Below, in pieces: positions 46,343 through 56,615 of a DNA stretch of 64,000 bases (the first letter of the stretch is position 1; the number at the start of each line of letters is the position of its first letter). The notes below the pieces were generated by a model. That model ran no database searches and had not been told where the DNA came from. It saw nothing but the letters and a program-made list of their open reading frames with translations. A program made the translations under genes and the position numbers. This DNA comes from Sphingomonas sp. IC-56 (GTDB lineage Bacteria > Pseudomonadota > Alphaproteobacteria > Sphingomonadales > Sphingomonadaceae), in NCBI RefSeq assembly GCF_021043375.1, contig NZ_JAJNDV010000009.1:62001-126000 (forward strand), read 5' to 3'.

Positions 46343-47736
46343 TCACTAACTGCTTGAGGAACATGGTGGATCAGCTGATCGGCGAAGAAGGCCGGGCCGG
46401 CAAGCTGCGCCGCACGGCCATGCAGCCACACCGCCGCTTCCGCCGCCTGCACGCCCTTAAGCCCATGCGCAACCTGCGCCGCGAGCAGCCCGGCGAGCAC
46501 GTCGCCCGTTCCTGCGGTCGACAGCCAGGGCGACGCGCCCGCGAGCACGCGCACCGCACCCTTGGGGGAGGCGATCACCGTGTCCGCGCCCTTGTGCACG
46601 ACCGTCGCACCGGTCGCGCGTGCCGCGGCGAGCGTGCGGTCGATCTTGCTGCCGTCAAAGCCGAACATCCGGTCGAACTCGCCCGAATGCGGCGTGATCC
46701 AGGTCGGCGCGCTACGCGTCTGCAACCAGGCGGCCGCGTTGGTGCCGAGCAAGCTAAGCGCGTCGCCGTCGAGCACCAGCGGCTTTTCCGCGGCAAAAGC
46801 GGCGCGCAGATACGCGTCCGCAGTACCGTCACGGCCAAGGCCGGGGCCGAGCACCACTGCGTCGATCCGATCCCATTGCAGGAACTCGGCCAGATCTTCG
46901 CTTTGGGCAAAGGCGCGGCGTACCAGCGCATCGGGACCACCATGCCAGGGCCGCTCCCCCGCAAGCACGACATAGCCGGCGCCCGACGCCATCGCCGCAC
47001 CCGCCGAGAGCCGCGCCGCACCGGGCATCGCGCCCTCGATCACCACCACCAGCCCGCGGGTATATTTGTGGCTGAGCGCGTGCGGGGTCGCCAGCCGGGG
47101 CCGCGCGGCCGTGCGCCAGCCAGTGTCGCTTTCCACGCCGATATCGGCGAGCATCACCGTGCCACAGCGTTCCAGCCCGGCATCGAGCAGATGCGCAGGC
47201 TTGAGCGCGCCGAGCGCCAGGGTGAGGTCGACGCCCTTCGGCACGCCCAGGTCTGCGCCAGTATCGGTTTCCAATCCCGAGGGTAGATCGATGGCGAGCG
47301 TGAACTCGGCCTGCGCGCACAGTTCGCCGAATATCGCGGCCAGCCCACGCTCAAGCGGGCGAGTCAGCCCAGTTCCGAACAGCCCGTCGACGAGCACCGG
47401 CCGCGGGCGCGCCGCGTACATCGAACTCGTAACCCCCTGCCACAGATGGTGCATCCGCTCGGCTGCACCCGGCTTGGGCGTGCCGGTCGCGGCGACGGTC
47501 ACGTCCAACCCTCCGCGCTGCAAAAGTCGTGCCGCAACATAGGCATCGCCGCCATTGTTGCCGGGACCTGCCAGCACCAGAATCGGCCGGCCCATGGCAA
47601 AGCGCGCGGTCTCGCGCGCGACCGCCTCGCCGGCGCGCTCCATCAACTCGGCCTGCGAAACGCCGGACGCGAACACCGCCTGCTCGGCGGCGATCATCCC
47701 CTCGGCGGTGAGAATTGGCGCATCGCTCGGGATCAT
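46333..47736 (-). CDS. nnr: Bifunctional NAD(P)H-hydrate epimerase / ADP-dependent dehydratase
   Basis: Repairs hydrated NAD(P)H. The 467-residue protein fuses the N-terminal epimerase (VLAGPGNNGGDAYVAARLL) with the C-terminal ribokinase-like dehydratase (ITPHSGEFDRMFG, LSTAGTGDVLAGLLAA), the common bacterial fusion. ATG 47736 gives [14 protein letters not shown], the family start. The 3' end runs 10 nt into the methyltransferase gene; the 5' end overlaps the lipoprotein gene by 4 nt. Confidence 0.94.
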   Translation of the reverse strand: MIPSDAPILTAEGMIAAEQAVFASGVSQAELMERAGEAVARETARFAMGRPILVLAGPGNNGGDAYVAARLLQRGGLDVTVAATGTPKPGAAERMHHLWQGVTSSMYAARPRPVLVDGLFGTGLTRPLERGLAAIFGELCAQAEFTLAIDLPSGLETDTGADLGVPKGVDLTLALGALKPAHLLDAGLERCGTVMLADIGVESDTGWRTAARPRLATPHALSHKYTRGLVVVIEGAMPGAARLSAGAAMASGAGYVVLAGERPWHGGPDALVRRAFAQSEDLAEFLQWDRIDAVVLGPGLGRDGTADAYLRAAFAAEKPLVLDGDALSLLGTNAAAWLQTRSAPTWITPHSGEFDRMFGFDGSKIDRTLAAARATGATVVHKGADTVIASPKGAVRVLAGASPWLSTAGTGDVLAGLLAAQVAHGLKGVQAAEAAVWLHGRAAQLAGPAFFADQLIHHVPQAVSECL

Positions 47737-48173
47737 GGCGTCGCCTCGGGTGCGCGCACGGTCGCCGGCAATCGGTAGCGCGCGCCGCCCAGCGCCACTT
47801 CGATCATGTCGGGGGCGAGCACTGTCACAAGCGCCTGCTCGGCGCCGTCCGCCGCCTCCACGCCGCGCCCATCGGTGGTGACACGCAGCCGGTGAAAGCC
47901 ACCCTCGGGCTGGCGTAGCGTGAGGAACAGCCCGTCCTGCGACTGCACCCGGTCGACCGTACAACTGGGAGTGAAGCTCTCAGCGCCGGCTGGCGCACAG
48001 GCGATCTTGCCCTCTGCTTGCGCATAGGCGGTCTTTGCCGCCTCGCGCTTCGCCTCAGCAGGTTTGTCGGGAAGCGCCGGCTTGCAGCCGGCCAGCAGCA
48101 CCAGGGCAATCAAGGCCCCGCCACGCACCCGCGCGGCGGGGACAGTACAGGCATCAGATATCGGCGTAGACAT
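47733..48173 (-). CDS. Putative lipoprotein of unknown function
   Basis: A protein of up to 146 aa with a lipoprotein signal: hydrophobic [13 protein letters not shown], where LAGC is a lipobox. As ATG 48173 leaves 29 residues before the lipobox cysteine, the true start may be GTG at 48128, giving [15 protein letters not shown], an ideal signal; no ribosome binding site settles it. The mature part is small with two cysteines (CAPAG, CTVDR). It sits in the ilvD-nnr run without a functional link I can see. Confidence 0.7.
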   Translation of the reverse strand: MSTPISDACTVPAARVRGGALIALVLLAGCKPALPDKPAEAKREAAKTAYAQAEGKIACAPAGAESFTPSCTVDRVQSQDGLFLTLRQPEGGFHRLRVTTDGRGVEAADGAEQALVTVLAPDMIEVALGGARYRLPATVRAPEATP

Positions 48174-49875
48174 GGCGTTCGGCGCTGGCTCCCGGGTGGG
48201 TCACCGCGCCCTTATAGGCGGGGCCGACCGTTCGGGAATAGCGCCACAGCGCGCCGGACTGATAGTCGTTGACGCGCGGCTGCCAGCGGGCGCGTCGGTC
48301 CGCCATCTCCTCGTCCGAAATGACCAGGTCGATGGTGCCCGCCTCGGCATCGATGCGGATGGTGTCGCCATCCTCGACCAGCGCGATCGGGCCGCCTTCG
48401 GCCGCCTCTGGACCGACATGGCCTATGCAGAAACCCCGCGTACCACCCGAGAAGCGGCCATCGGTGATCAGCGCCACCTTCTCGCCCATGCCCAAGCCAT
48501 ATAGCGCGGCGGTGGTCGACAGCATCTCGCGCATGCCGGGCCCACCCTTGGGCCCTTCATAACGGATGACGATCACCTCGCCTTCGCGGATCGCACGCTG
48601 CTCCACTGCGGCAAACGCCTCTTCTTCGCAATCGAAGCACCGCGCCGGCCCTTCGAACTGGAGCCGGTGCATGCCGGCGACCTTCACGATCGCCCCGTCG
48701 GGCGCGAGGCTCCCGCGCAGGCCGACCACCCCGCCGGTGGGGGTGAGTGGCGTCGTGACGTCATAGATCACCTTCTGGTCGGGGTTCCAGGTGACCTCGT
48801 CGATGTTCTCAGCGAGGGTCCGGCCGCTCACCGTCATGCACTCGCCATGCAGGAAGCCGCCAGCAAGCAGCGTCTTCATCAGCATGTACACGCCGCCTGC
48901 CTCATACATGTCCTTGGCGACATAGCGTCCGCCGGGCTTGAGGTCCGCGATATAGGGAGTCGTCTTGAAGATCTCGGCCACGTCGAACAGGTCGAACTCG
49001 ATGCCCGCTTCGCTCGCCATCGCCGGCAAATGGAGCGCGGCGTTGGTCGATCCGCCGGTCGCCGCCACCACGCGCGCCGCGTTCTCGAACGCTTCGCGGG
49101 TACACAGGTCGCGCGGACGCAGGTTGCGGGCGATCAGCTCCATCACCTGCACGCCGGCGGCATGCGCCACCTGCTCACGGCTGGTATACGGTGCCGGCGC
49201 CATGTTGCTGTTCGGCAAAGACAATCCGATCGCCTCGGCGACGCAGGCCATGGTGTTGGCGGTGAACTGTCCGCCACACGCGCCGGCGCCAGGACAGGCG
49301 ACCTTTTCCAGGTCATGCACTTCGGTGAGGGGACAGGCGCCAGCGGCGTAGCGGCCGACCGCTTCGAACACGTCGACCACCGTCACGTCCTTGTTGTGGA
49401 AGCGGCCTGGCAGGATCGACCCGCCGTAGACGAAGATCGACGGCACGTTCAGCCGCAGCATCGCCATCATCATGCCCGGCAGCGACTTGTCGCATCCGGC
49501 AAAGCCGACCAGCGCGTCATAGCAATGCCCGCGCACGCTGAGCTCGACGGAGTCCGCAATCACCTCACGGCTGACCAGCGACGACTTCATGCCCTGGTGC
49601 CCCATGGCGATGCCGTCGGTGACCGTGATGGTGTTGAAACGCCGCGGCATGCCGCCACCGGCGATTACGCCCCGACGCGCGACTTCGGCCTGCGCGTCCA
49701 GAGTGATGTTGCACGGCGCGCTGTCGTTCCCGGCAGAGGCGACACCGACGAACGGCTTGGCGATATCCTCCTCAGGGATCCCCATGGCGTAGTAGTAGCT
49801 GCGGTGCGGCGCGCGCTCCGGGCCGACAGACACGTGGCGGCTGGGAAGCTTCGATTTTTCGTACTGGTTGGTCAT
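48154..49875 (-). CDS. ilvD: Dihydroxy-acid dehydratase
   Basis: Iron-sulfur enzyme of branched-chain amino-acid synthesis (573 aa). Cluster cysteines lie in the family motifs [13 protein letters not shown] and [15 protein letters not shown]; the C-terminal motif [14 protein letters not shown] is present. It is the only isoleucine-valine gene in the window. The 3' end overlaps the lipoprotein gene by up to 20 nt. Confidence 0.97.
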   Translation of the reverse strand: MTNQYEKSKLPSRHVSVGPERAPHRSYYYAMGIPEEDIAKPFVGVASAGNDSAPCNITLDAQAEVARRGVIAGGGMPRRFNTITVTDGIAMGHQGMKSSLVSREVIADSVELSVRGHCYDALVGFAGCDKSLPGMMMAMLRLNVPSIFVYGGSILPGRFHNKDVTVVDVFEAVGRYAAGACPLTEVHDLEKVACPGAGACGGQFTANTMACVAEAIGLSLPNSNMAPAPYTSREQVAHAAGVQVMELIARNLRPRDLCTREAFENAARVVAATGGSTNAALHLPAMASEAGIEFDLFDVAEIFKTTPYIADLKPGGRYVAKDMYEAGGVYMLMKTLLAGGFLHGECMTVSGRTLAENIDEVTWNPDQKVIYDVTTPLTPTGGVVGLRGSLAPDGAIVKVAGMHRLQFEGPARCFDCEEEAFAAVEQRAIREGEVIVIRYEGPKGGPGMREMLSTTAALYGLGMGEKVALITDGRFSGGTRGFCIGHVGPEAAEGGPIALVEDGDTIRIDAEAGTIDLVISDEEMADRRARWQPRVNDYQSGALWRYSRTVGPAYKGAVTHPGASAERHVYADI

Positions 49876-49886
49876 AGCGCGACAGG

Positions 49887-50621
49887 CTATTGCGCAGCAG
49901 AACTCCCCGACGCAAGACTATTGCGCAAAGTTTTTGCGAGTGCGGCAAGGATCTCGGTCCAGCGCCCCACACCAGCATCATCGCGGATCAAGTCGTTACG
50001 CACCTCGATCGACAGCGAAGGGATGCCATTCGCCTCGGCATGCCGGTTCAGCGTCGCGTTAAGCAACCGGCCCGAATAGGGTTCGTTGTCACCCGTCACC
50101 AATTCCTCCCCTTCGAAGAAGCGGATCGCCGGAGTCGCCGCGCGCGCGTCGCGATTGTAGAGCACGCCGACCTCCCATGGCCGATCGCTTCCGCCATGTT
50201 CCAGCCGCGGCGTGAAGCTGTGGATCGCCAGGATCAGCTTCGGGCGACGGGCACGCACCTGCGCCGCCAGCACATGGTGATAGGGCCCGTGAAAGCGCGC
50301 GATCCGCTCGGCGCGATCGGCATGTTGGTTGCCCGGGATCCAGTGCCCGTCGGAACGGTGCGGGATCAGCCCGGCATGGTCGGGTTCCCGGTGCAGATCG
50401 ATCACCAGCCGCGACACCGTGCCCAGCACCGCCGGCACGTCCAGCGCCGCGGCAAGGCTGCGGGTCAGCGGCCCTGCGCCGATGTCGACTCCGATGTGCA
50501 GGTCCAGCAACTCAGGCGCGATGCCCAGGTCTACGCCCTCCGGCACAGCGTTTGATGCATGGTCGCAGAGGAGCAGGGTATCCCCTTGCGAACCCTCGAT
50601 GATTTCGGCCGGTGATGTCAT
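49887..50621 (-). CDS. N-formylglutamate amidohydrolase family protein
   Basis: Zinc hydrolase family member (244 aa) that in histidine degradation splits N-formylglutamate. Family motifs are [19 protein letters not shown] and ILAIHSFTP. No hut genes are nearby; such stand-alone copies are common in alphaproteobacteria and their substrate is uncertain. The start overlaps the crotonase stop by 4 nt. Confidence 0.88.
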   Translation of the reverse strand: MTSPAEIIEGSQGDTLLLCDHASNAVPEGVDLGIAPELLDLHIGVDIGAGPLTRSLAAALDVPAVLGTVSRLVIDLHREPDHAGLIPHRSDGHWIPGNQHADRAERIARFHGPYHHVLAAQVRARRPKLILAIHSFTPRLEHGGSDRPWEVGVLYNRDARAATPAIRFFEGEELVTGDNEPYSGRLLNATLNRHAEANGIPSLSIEVRNDLIRDDAGVGRWTEILAALAKTLRNSLASGSSAAQ

Positions 50622-51346
50622 TGGAAGCGCGGGCTCCTCTTGTGCTGGAATGCGGCCAGGCCTTCGGCGAACTCGTCCCCGCCAAACGCATCATCGAACT
50701 CCCGGTCCAACTCCGCGCCACCGCGCAGCGTCCGCTTGAGCAGCCGCACCGCTTGCGGCGCATTGTCGGTGATCGCGCTGGCTAGCGCATGCGCGGCCTG
50801 GATCGCGGAGGCGGCGCGCACTTCCACCAAGCCCGCCCGCTCGGCAGCATCGGCATCGAGCCGCTGGGCACTGAACAACATCGCCGCCGCCCTACCGCGG
50901 CCCACCTGCGCCACCAGCCGCGCCACATCCTCCTGTGGGTAGCCGATCCCCAGCCGCGCAGGAGTCACCGCGAACACCGCGTCGTCTCCGCCCACCCGGA
51001 TATCCGCGGCGAGTGTCAGCGCCACGCCCGCCCCGAAACAGCCGCTGTCGACTGCGGCGATCACCGGCATGGGCAGCGCGGCGATGGCTTCGATCCCCTG
51101 CCGCATCGCCTCGCGAAAGCGGGGGCGCACCGCCGGATTCGCCTGGAGCCGCGCGAACTCGGCAATGTCGGCGCCTGCGCAGAATATGCCGGAAATGCCC
51201 GAGCACAGGATCACCACCCGTGCCTCCCCGACCTGCATCGCCGCACGACCAAGCGCATCCCACCCGGCAATGGGCAATGCGTTGCGCGCCTCTGCGCGAT
51301 CGAGTGTGATGGTGGCGATGGGGCCGTCATGCGTGACGCGGATCAT
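50618..51346 (-). CDS. Crotonase (enoyl-CoA hydratase/isomerase) family protein without catalytic glutamates
   Basis: A crotonase-fold protein (242 aa). CoA-binding and oxyanion features are present: FCAGADIAEFA (about 55-65) and GCFGAGVALTLAADIRVGG. By an ungapped hand alignment with the rat hydratase as I remember it, the two catalytic glutamates (Glu144, Glu164) correspond to Pro129 and Ala155. A hydratase activity is therefore doubtful; another crotonase reaction or a binding role is possible. The start is ATG 51346, immediately behind a long palindrome (51347-51381); the in-frame extension to 51406 reads through that palindrome. Confidence 0.8.
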   Translation of the reverse strand: MIRVTHDGPIATITLDRAEARNALPIAGWDALGRAAMQVGEARVVILCSGISGIFCAGADIAEFARLQANPAVRPRFREAMRQGIEAIAALPMPVIAAVDSGCFGAGVALTLAADIRVGGDDAVFAVTPARLGIGYPQEDVARLVAQVGRGRAAAMLFSAQRLDADAAERAGLVEVRAASAIQAAHALASAITDNAPQAVRLLKRTLRGGAELDREFDDAFGGDEFAEGLAAFQHKRSPRFQ

Positions 51347-51381
51347 GTGACGGCTCTGCCCGATCGGGCAGAGCCTGTCAC
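51347..51381. repeat. Long perfect palindrome abutting the crotonase start
   Basis: A 24-nt perfect palindrome, GGCTCTGCCCGA at 51352-51363 with its complement to 51375, is extended by GTGAC (51347-51351) and GTCAC (51377-51381) with one extra T. It directly touches the start codon of the crotonase gene and lies downstream of ispE. It could be a terminator for ispE (no T-run), an operator, or a hairpin hiding the crotonase start. Confidence 0.75.
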
Positions 51382-51495
51382 GGTGGCGCGGGCCAAGCCG
51401 GGCCATCGGCGGACGTCCGGCGCCGGCCGTCTGATCCGCTACGTGCCGTGTCGCCCGACAAGCATCAACGCCGGCTTAGCAGGCGTGGTAAACGC

Positions 51496-52302
51496 TCAAC
51501 GCAGCGCGGTCGCGACGCTCCACCATCCGGGCCGCACAAGCGCCACCCGCGCAGCATCACAGTCCGCCTGCGTGTCGAACAGCGCGAAGCACGTCGCTCC
51601 CGAACCCGACATCCGCGACAGCATTACGCCGCGCTGCTCAGACAGGATCTGAAGAACCTCCGCGATCACCGGCGCGGCCGCAACCGCCGGCGCTTCCAAG
51701 TCGTTGCGCCCCTCCAGCGGGTCGGGGCCCAGCGCCCCGCGATCTACCCCGTCCCAGCGCCGAAACACGTCCGCGGTAGAAACTGCCACGCCAGGGTTCA
51801 CCAGCAGCACTGGCGTACCCGGCCGCCCCGGCACCGGCTCCAACAACTCGCCGCGTCCACGCCCGATCGCCGTGCGCCCCAGCAGGCAGGCCGGCACGTC
51901 GGAGCCCAGCCCGTCCGCGATCTCGAACAGCGCCGGATCATCCAGCGCAACGCCGTTCAACCGCGCCAGCGCGCGCAGCGTCGCCGCCGCGTCCGCCGAT
52001 CCGCCACCAATGCCGGAAGCGACCGGCAGATGCTTCTCCAACTCGATGGCGTACGCGCCCCCGCCTAAGCGCTGCCGAAATCGCTCCGCCGCGCGCGTGA
52101 CGAGATTGTCCCCCTCGCCCGACAGCGCCGCCGCAAACGGCCCGGTAATCGCGAAAGCAGCTTCGTCCGCCGGCGCCACCCGTACGACATCGCCAGACCC
52201 GACGAACGCGAACAGCGTCTCAAGCTCGTGATAACCATCCGGCCGCCGCGCACGAACATGCAGCGCCAGGTTCAGCTTTGCCGGCGCGTGCTCGACGATC
52301 AC
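51496..52302 (-). CDS. ispE: 4-diphosphocytidyl-2-C-methyl-D-erythritol kinase
   Basis: GHMP kinase of the MEP isoprenoid pathway (268 aa), feeding ubiquinone and carotenoid synthesis. It begins with the substrate motif VEHAPAKLNLALHV and has the ATP-binding LPVASGIGGGSADAAATL and the C-terminal MSGSGATCFALF. Start is GTG at 52302 with GAGGG upstream at 52309-52313. It lies 10 nt after the ETF-QO stop, so ETF-QO and ispE are read together. Confidence 0.95.
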   Translation of the reverse strand: MIVEHAPAKLNLALHVRARRPDGYHELETLFAFVGSGDVVRVAPADEAAFAITGPFAAALSGEGDNLVTRAAERFRQRLGGGAYAIELEKHLPVASGIGGGSADAAATLRALARLNGVALDDPALFEIADGLGSDVPACLLGRTAIGRGRGELLEPVPGRPGTPVLLVNPGVAVSTADVFRRWDGVDRGALGPDPLEGRNDLEAPAVAAAPVIAEVLQILSEQRGVMLSRMSGSGATCFALFDTQADCDAARVALVRPGWWSVATALR

Positions 52303-52312
52303 CGCTGCGCCC

Positions 52313-53968
52313 TCACATGTTGGGATAATTGGGCCCGCCCCCGCCCTCGGGCACCACCCAGTTGATGTTCTGGGTCGGGTCCTTGATGTCGCAGGTCTTG
52401 CAGTGGACGCAGTTTTGCGCGTTGATCTGGAAGCGCGGCTCGCCACCATCCTCCACCACTTCGTACACGCCGGCCGGGCAGTAACGCTGCGCGGGCTCGG
52501 CATAGACCGGCAGGTTGAACCGGATCGGCACGTCCGGATCCTTCAGCGTCAGGTGCACCGGCTGGTCTTCCTCATGGTTGGTGTTCGAAATGAACACCGA
52601 GGAAAGACGATCGAAGGTCAGCACGCCGTCGGGCTTCGGGTATTCGATTTTGCGCGCATGCTCGGCGCGCCACAGGCTTTCGTGATCCGGCTTGTGCTTC
52701 ATGGTGAAGGGCCAGCGTAGGCCCAGCATTTCCATCCACATCGCCGCACCGGCTGCCAGCGTACCCCAGGTATCGCCGAACTTCTTCACCAGCGGCGCCA
52801 CGTTCCGGACGGTGCGCAGCTCCTTGTACACCCAGCTCTGCTTATACGCCGCCGGATAGGCGTCCAGCGTATCGCTGGTGCGCCCGGCGGCGACCGCCTC
52901 GAACGCCGCCTCCGCGGCCATCATGCCGCTCTTCATCGCGGTATGTGTGCCCTTGATCCGCGGCACGTTGAGGAAGCCGGCGGTGTCGCCGATCAGCGCC
53001 GCGCCCGGCATCACCAGCTTGGGCACCGACTGCCAGCCGCCCTCGCTGATCGCCCGCGCGCCGTACGACACGCGCTTGCCGCCTTCCAGCAGCTTGGCGA
53101 TCTCGGGATGCGTCTTCCAACGCTGCATCTCGTGGAAGGGGGAGAGATACGGGTTCTTGTAGCTCAGCCACACCACGAACCCGAGCGCCACCTGCCCGTC
53201 GGCCTGATGGTACAGGAAGCCGCCGCCGTTGGATTCGCCTTCCTTTAGCGGCCAGCCCTGGGTGTGCACCACCTTGCCGGGAACGTGCTTCTTGGGATCG
53301 ATGTCCCACAATTCCTTGATGCCGATGCCATAAACCTGCGGCTGCGCATCGCTGCACAGGTCGAATTGTCGCTGCAGCTGCTTGGACAAATGCCCGCGCA
53401 CGCCCTCGGCAAAGAAGGTGTACTTCGCGTGCAGTTCCAGACCCGGCTGATAATCGCCCTTGTGCGTGCCGTCGCGCGCCACGCCCATGTCGCCGGTCGC
53501 CACGCCCTTTACGCTGCCATCCTCGTTGTAGAGGATCTCGGCGGCCGCAAAGCCCGGGAAGATCTCGACGCCCATCTCCTGCGCCTTGTCCGCCAGCCAG
53601 CGGCACAGATTGCCAAGGCTGCCGGTATAAGTGCCCTTGTTGTGCAGGAACGGCGGCGTCAGGAACTCGGGGAAGCTCGACTTGCCCTTCTCGCTCAGCA
53701 CCCAGTGATGGTTCTCCGTCACCGGCGTGTTCGCCAACGGGCAACCGTCCTCGCGCCAGCTGGGCAACAGCTCGTCCAGCGCCTTGGGATCGATCACCGC
53801 GCCCGACAGGATATGGGCACCGACTTCCGATCCCTTTTCCAGGATACAGACCGACAGCTCCTGCCCGGCTTGCTCCGCCAGCTGCTTCAGCCGGATCGCC
53901 GCCGACAGGCCCGATGGACCCGCCCCGACGATCACGACGTCATAGGGCATCGACTCCCGCTCGCTCAT
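52313..53968 (-). CDS. Electron transfer flavoprotein-ubiquinone oxidoreductase
   Basis: Membrane-associated FAD/4Fe-4S enzyme passing electrons from ETF (fatty- and amino-acid oxidation) to ubiquinone (551 aa). FAD site: YDVVIVGAGPSGLSAAIRL. Central domain includes SKQLQRQF and PRIKGTHTAMKSG. The C-terminal ferredoxin-like domain has the cluster cysteines RYCPAGVYEV and NCVHCKTCDIKDPTQNI. ATG 53968 follows AGAGG; the in-frame extension to 54136 lacks homology. It is divergent from the UDG-like gene. Confidence 0.96.
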   Translation of the reverse strand: MSERESMPYDVVIVGAGPSGLSAAIRLKQLAEQAGQELSVCILEKGSEVGAHILSGAVIDPKALDELLPSWREDGCPLANTPVTENHHWVLSEKGKSSFPEFLTPPFLHNKGTYTGSLGNLCRWLADKAQEMGVEIFPGFAAAEILYNEDGSVKGVATGDMGVARDGTHKGDYQPGLELHAKYTFFAEGVRGHLSKQLQRQFDLCSDAQPQVYGIGIKELWDIDPKKHVPGKVVHTQGWPLKEGESNGGGFLYHQADGQVALGFVVWLSYKNPYLSPFHEMQRWKTHPEIAKLLEGGKRVSYGARAISEGGWQSVPKLVMPGAALIGDTAGFLNVPRIKGTHTAMKSGMMAAEAAFEAVAAGRTSDTLDAYPAAYKQSWVYKELRTVRNVAPLVKKFGDTWGTLAAGAAMWMEMLGLRWPFTMKHKPDHESLWRAEHARKIEYPKPDGVLTFDRLSSVFISNTNHEEDQPVHLTLKDPDVPIRFNLPVYAEPAQRYCPAGVYEVVEDGGEPRFQINAQNCVHCKTCDIKDPTQNINWVVPEGGGGPNYPNM

Positions 53969-54099
53969 CCTCTTTATCCTCGCGAAACTCATCAAAGGGC
54001 GTACAGGTCGCGCTTGTCGTCGCGCGTCCGCAACGTCCTGCCTGCCGCGTCGATGAAGGCAGATTGACCGCGGCGTCAACAGGGATTCAAAGATAGGGT

Positions 54100-54825
54100 A
54101 TGGGGGCGGAACCGCTAGACGAGTGGCAGGGAACACTGGCGAGCGCGCTGGAATGGTGGCGCGACGCCGGCGTCGACATGCTGGTCGAGGAAGAGCCGCG
54201 CGAATGGCTCACCCGCGCCGCCCCGCCGCTCGAAGCCGCAACGGCCAGCCCTGCCGTAACGGCACCCGTGGCCGAGGTCCTGCCCGACACGCTCGACGCT
54301 TTTCTCGAATGGCGCCTGGGCGACACGGCGCCCGAAGCCGGTTGGATGTCCCCCCGCTTTGCCCCGACCGGGCCGGCAGACGCGGAATGGGTATTGCTCA
54401 CCGACATGCCCGAGCCTGAGGACAGCGACCGCCTGCTGGGTGGCGCGCCGGGCCGATTGCTCGATCGCATGCTGGCTGCGGTCGGCTTGTCGCGCGAGTC
54501 GGTCTATGTCCTCGGCCTGGCCGTCGGGCGTCCGATGACCGGCCGCATCCCGCCTGAACGAGAGGCGCGGCTGATCGAACTTGCCCACCATCACCTCTCG
54601 CTGCTGAAGCCCCGGAAGCTGCTCTTGCTCGGACAAGCGGCGAGCCGTGTTGTGCCTGAGACGAACGGCGGGAGCGTTTCAGATAGTATACGCGCCGTTA
54701 ACCAATTTGGGGCAAAGACGATGGTGGTGGCGACCTTCCACCCGCGTTTCCTGTTGGAGCGGCCGGTCGCCAAAAGTGAAGCCTGGAAACATCTGCTGCT
54801 TATGAGCCGGGGGCCCAGCGAGTGA
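54100..54825 (+). CDS. Uracil-DNA glycosylase-like protein, cysteine-free
   Basis: A 241-residue protein with the outline of family 4 uracil-DNA glycosylases: a glycine-containing LLGGAPGRLLDRMLAAVGL segment, LLLLGQAASRVV and the C-terminal FHPRFLLERP. It is clearly degenerate: there is no cysteine anywhere, so the family's 4Fe-4S cluster cannot form; the GEAPG motif reads TDMPEPED, and the region for the catalytic Asn reads VLGLAVGRPMTGR. The first 80 residues are acidic and low in similarity to anything I know. It overlaps the lytic transglycosylase by 4 nt, a conserved-looking pairing. Confidence 0.75.
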   Translation: MGAEPLDEWQGTLASALEWWRDAGVDMLVEEEPREWLTRAAPPLEAATASPAVTAPVAEVLPDTLDAFLEWRLGDTAPEAGWMSPRFAPTGPADAEWVLLTDMPEPEDSDRLLGGAPGRLLDRMLAAVGLSRESVYVLGLAVGRPMTGRIPPEREARLIELAHHHLSLLKPRKLLLLGQAASRVVPETNGGSVSDSIRAVNQFGAKTMVVATFHPRFLLERPVAKSEAWKHLLLMSRGPSE

Positions 54826-56615
54826 AGAAGCGTATCCTTTTAGCCGCGGCCTTTGTTGCGGCACCCGCGACGGCGCATGCCGACGTCGTTCCCGCAGGCA
54901 CGCTGCCTGCCGCGCTCGATTCCGCTGTGCCCGCGCGCGACGGCGACGGCATCCCCGATCAGCTCGACGAGGACCAGCAGGAGGGCTATCGCCGCGTCTT
55001 CGCCGCGATCCGCGCCGAGCAATGGGTCGACGCGCAGCTCCAGCTGGACTCGATGAAGCACGGCCCGCTGCATTCGATCGCCCGCGCCGAGCTCTACACC
55101 GCCAAGAACTCCCCCAAGGTCGACCTGCCGCCGCTGACGGCGCTGCTCCAGGAAGCGCCCGAGCTTCCCGAGGCCGAACAGCTCGCCCGCCTGGCAAAGA
55201 CCCGCGGCGCGACCGAACTTCCCGAGCTTCCCCAGGCACAGCGTCTGGTCTGGTTCGATGGCGCCCCCGTCCGCCAGCGCGCCCGCTCGATAAAGAGCGA
55301 CAACGCCGCGACGTCGGTCGCCATCGAGATTTCGCCCTTCGTAAAGGCCGATGACGGCGCCTCTGCCGAAGCCGTGGTCGAGAAGTTCGCCGCCGATCTG
55401 ACGCCCGAGGCACTGACCGAGTGGCAGCAAAAGGTCGCCTGGATCTATTACGTCGCCGGTGACGACGGCAACGCCCGCCGCATGGCCGCCAAGGCGCAGC
55501 AGGGCGTGGGCGACTGGGCCGCGCAGGCCGACTGGGTCGGCGGCCTCGCCGCCTGGCGCCAGCAGGATTGCGCCGACGCCGGCACTTCGTTCGAGCGGGT
55601 CGCCACCCGCGCCTCCGATATCGAGATGCGCTCGGCCGGCCTGTATTGGGGCTCGCGCGCCGACATGATGTGCGGCCGCCCCGACAAGGTCGGGCAGAAG
55701 CTGCGTGCCGCGACTCAGTATAGCGAAACCTATTACGGCCTGCTCGCCAAGGCCGCGCTCGCGATCGAGGACAAGCCCGGCAAGAGCGAGAAGCTGGTCG
55801 CCCAGGACTGGCAGATGCTGGCCCGCCGCCCCAACCTCCGCGTCGCTGCCGCGCTGATCGAAATCGGCGAGACCGGCCTGGCCGACAAGGTGCTGCGCCA
55901 CCAGGCCCGCTTCTCCACCCCGACCGAGCATGCCGCGCTCAGCCGCCTGGCCGGCCGCTTCGACCTCGCCTCCACACAGCTCTGGCTGTCGCACAACGGC
56001 CCGGCCGGCGCGAAGCCGCTGCTTCAGGCCCGCTATCCCGCGCCCAACTGGACGCCCGCGGGCGGCTGGCGCGTCGACAAGGCGCTGGTCTACGCCCACA
56101 CCCTCCAGGAATCGCGCTTCAACGCCGAGGTTCGCAGCGCCGCCGGCGCCATGGGCCTCATGCAGGTCAAGACCGGCGCCGCCTCCGATGTCGGTCGCCG
56201 CCGCGGCGTGACCTATGCCGCCTCGGACCTGACCAAGCCCGCGGTCAACATGGAGATCGGCCAGTCCTATCTCGAACAGCTGCGCGACCAGCCCTTCACC
56301 GGCGGCCTGCTGCCCAAGGTGATCGCCGCCTACAATGCCGGCCCCACCCCGGTGCAGGCCTGGAACAGCCTCACCAAGGACAATGGCGATCCCCTGCTTT
56401 ATATCGAGAGCATCCCCTATTGGGAGACGCGCGGCTACGTCATGATCGTCCTGCGCAACTACTGGATGTACGAGCAGCAGGAGGGCCGCAAGTCCTCCAG
56501 CCGCGCCGCGCTCACCCAAGGCATGTGGCCCAAATTCCCCGGCCTTCCCGGCGCGCCGGCCGTGAAGATCAGCGGCCGCGCAAACACCGGACGGCAGCTC
56601 GCCCGTGCCGATTGA
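54822..56615 (+). CDS. Soluble lytic murein transglycosylase
   Basis: Periplasmic enzyme cleaving peptidoglycan with 1,6-anhydro-muramic acid formation (597 aa). Signal peptide at 1-20 (AHA), long helical superhelix region (about 60-410), and the SLT domain with catalytic Glu430 ([20 protein letters not shown]) followed by MQVKTG and [13 protein letters not shown]. Start is GTG at 54822 inside the UDG-like gene. Its anhydromuropeptide products are what an AmpG-type permease, present at 27 kb, would import. Confidence 0.93.
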   Translation: MKKRILLAAAFVAAPATAHADVVPAGTLPAALDSAVPARDGDGIPDQLDEDQQEGYRRVFAAIRAEQWVDAQLQLDSMKHGPLHSIARAELYTAKNSPKVDLPPLTALLQEAPELPEAEQLARLAKTRGATELPELPQAQRLVWFDGAPVRQRARSIKSDNAATSVAIEISPFVKADDGASAEAVVEKFAADLTPEALTEWQQKVAWIYYVAGDDGNARRMAAKAQQGVGDWAAQADWVGGLAAWRQQDCADAGTSFERVATRASDIEMRSAGLYWGSRADMMCGRPDKVGQKLRAATQYSETYYGLLAKAALAIEDKPGKSEKLVAQDWQMLARRPNLRVAAALIEIGETGLADKVLRHQARFSTPTEHAALSRLAGRFDLASTQLWLSHNGPAGAKPLLQARYPAPNWTPAGGWRVDKALVYAHTLQESRFNAEVRSAAGAMGLMQVKTGAASDVGRRRGVTYAASDLTKPAVNMEIGQSYLEQLRDQPFTGGLLPKVIAAYNAGPTPVQAWNSLTKDNGDPLLYIESIPYWETRGYVMIVLRNYWMYEQQEGRKSSSRAALTQGMWPKFPGLPGAPAVKISGRANTGRQLARAD

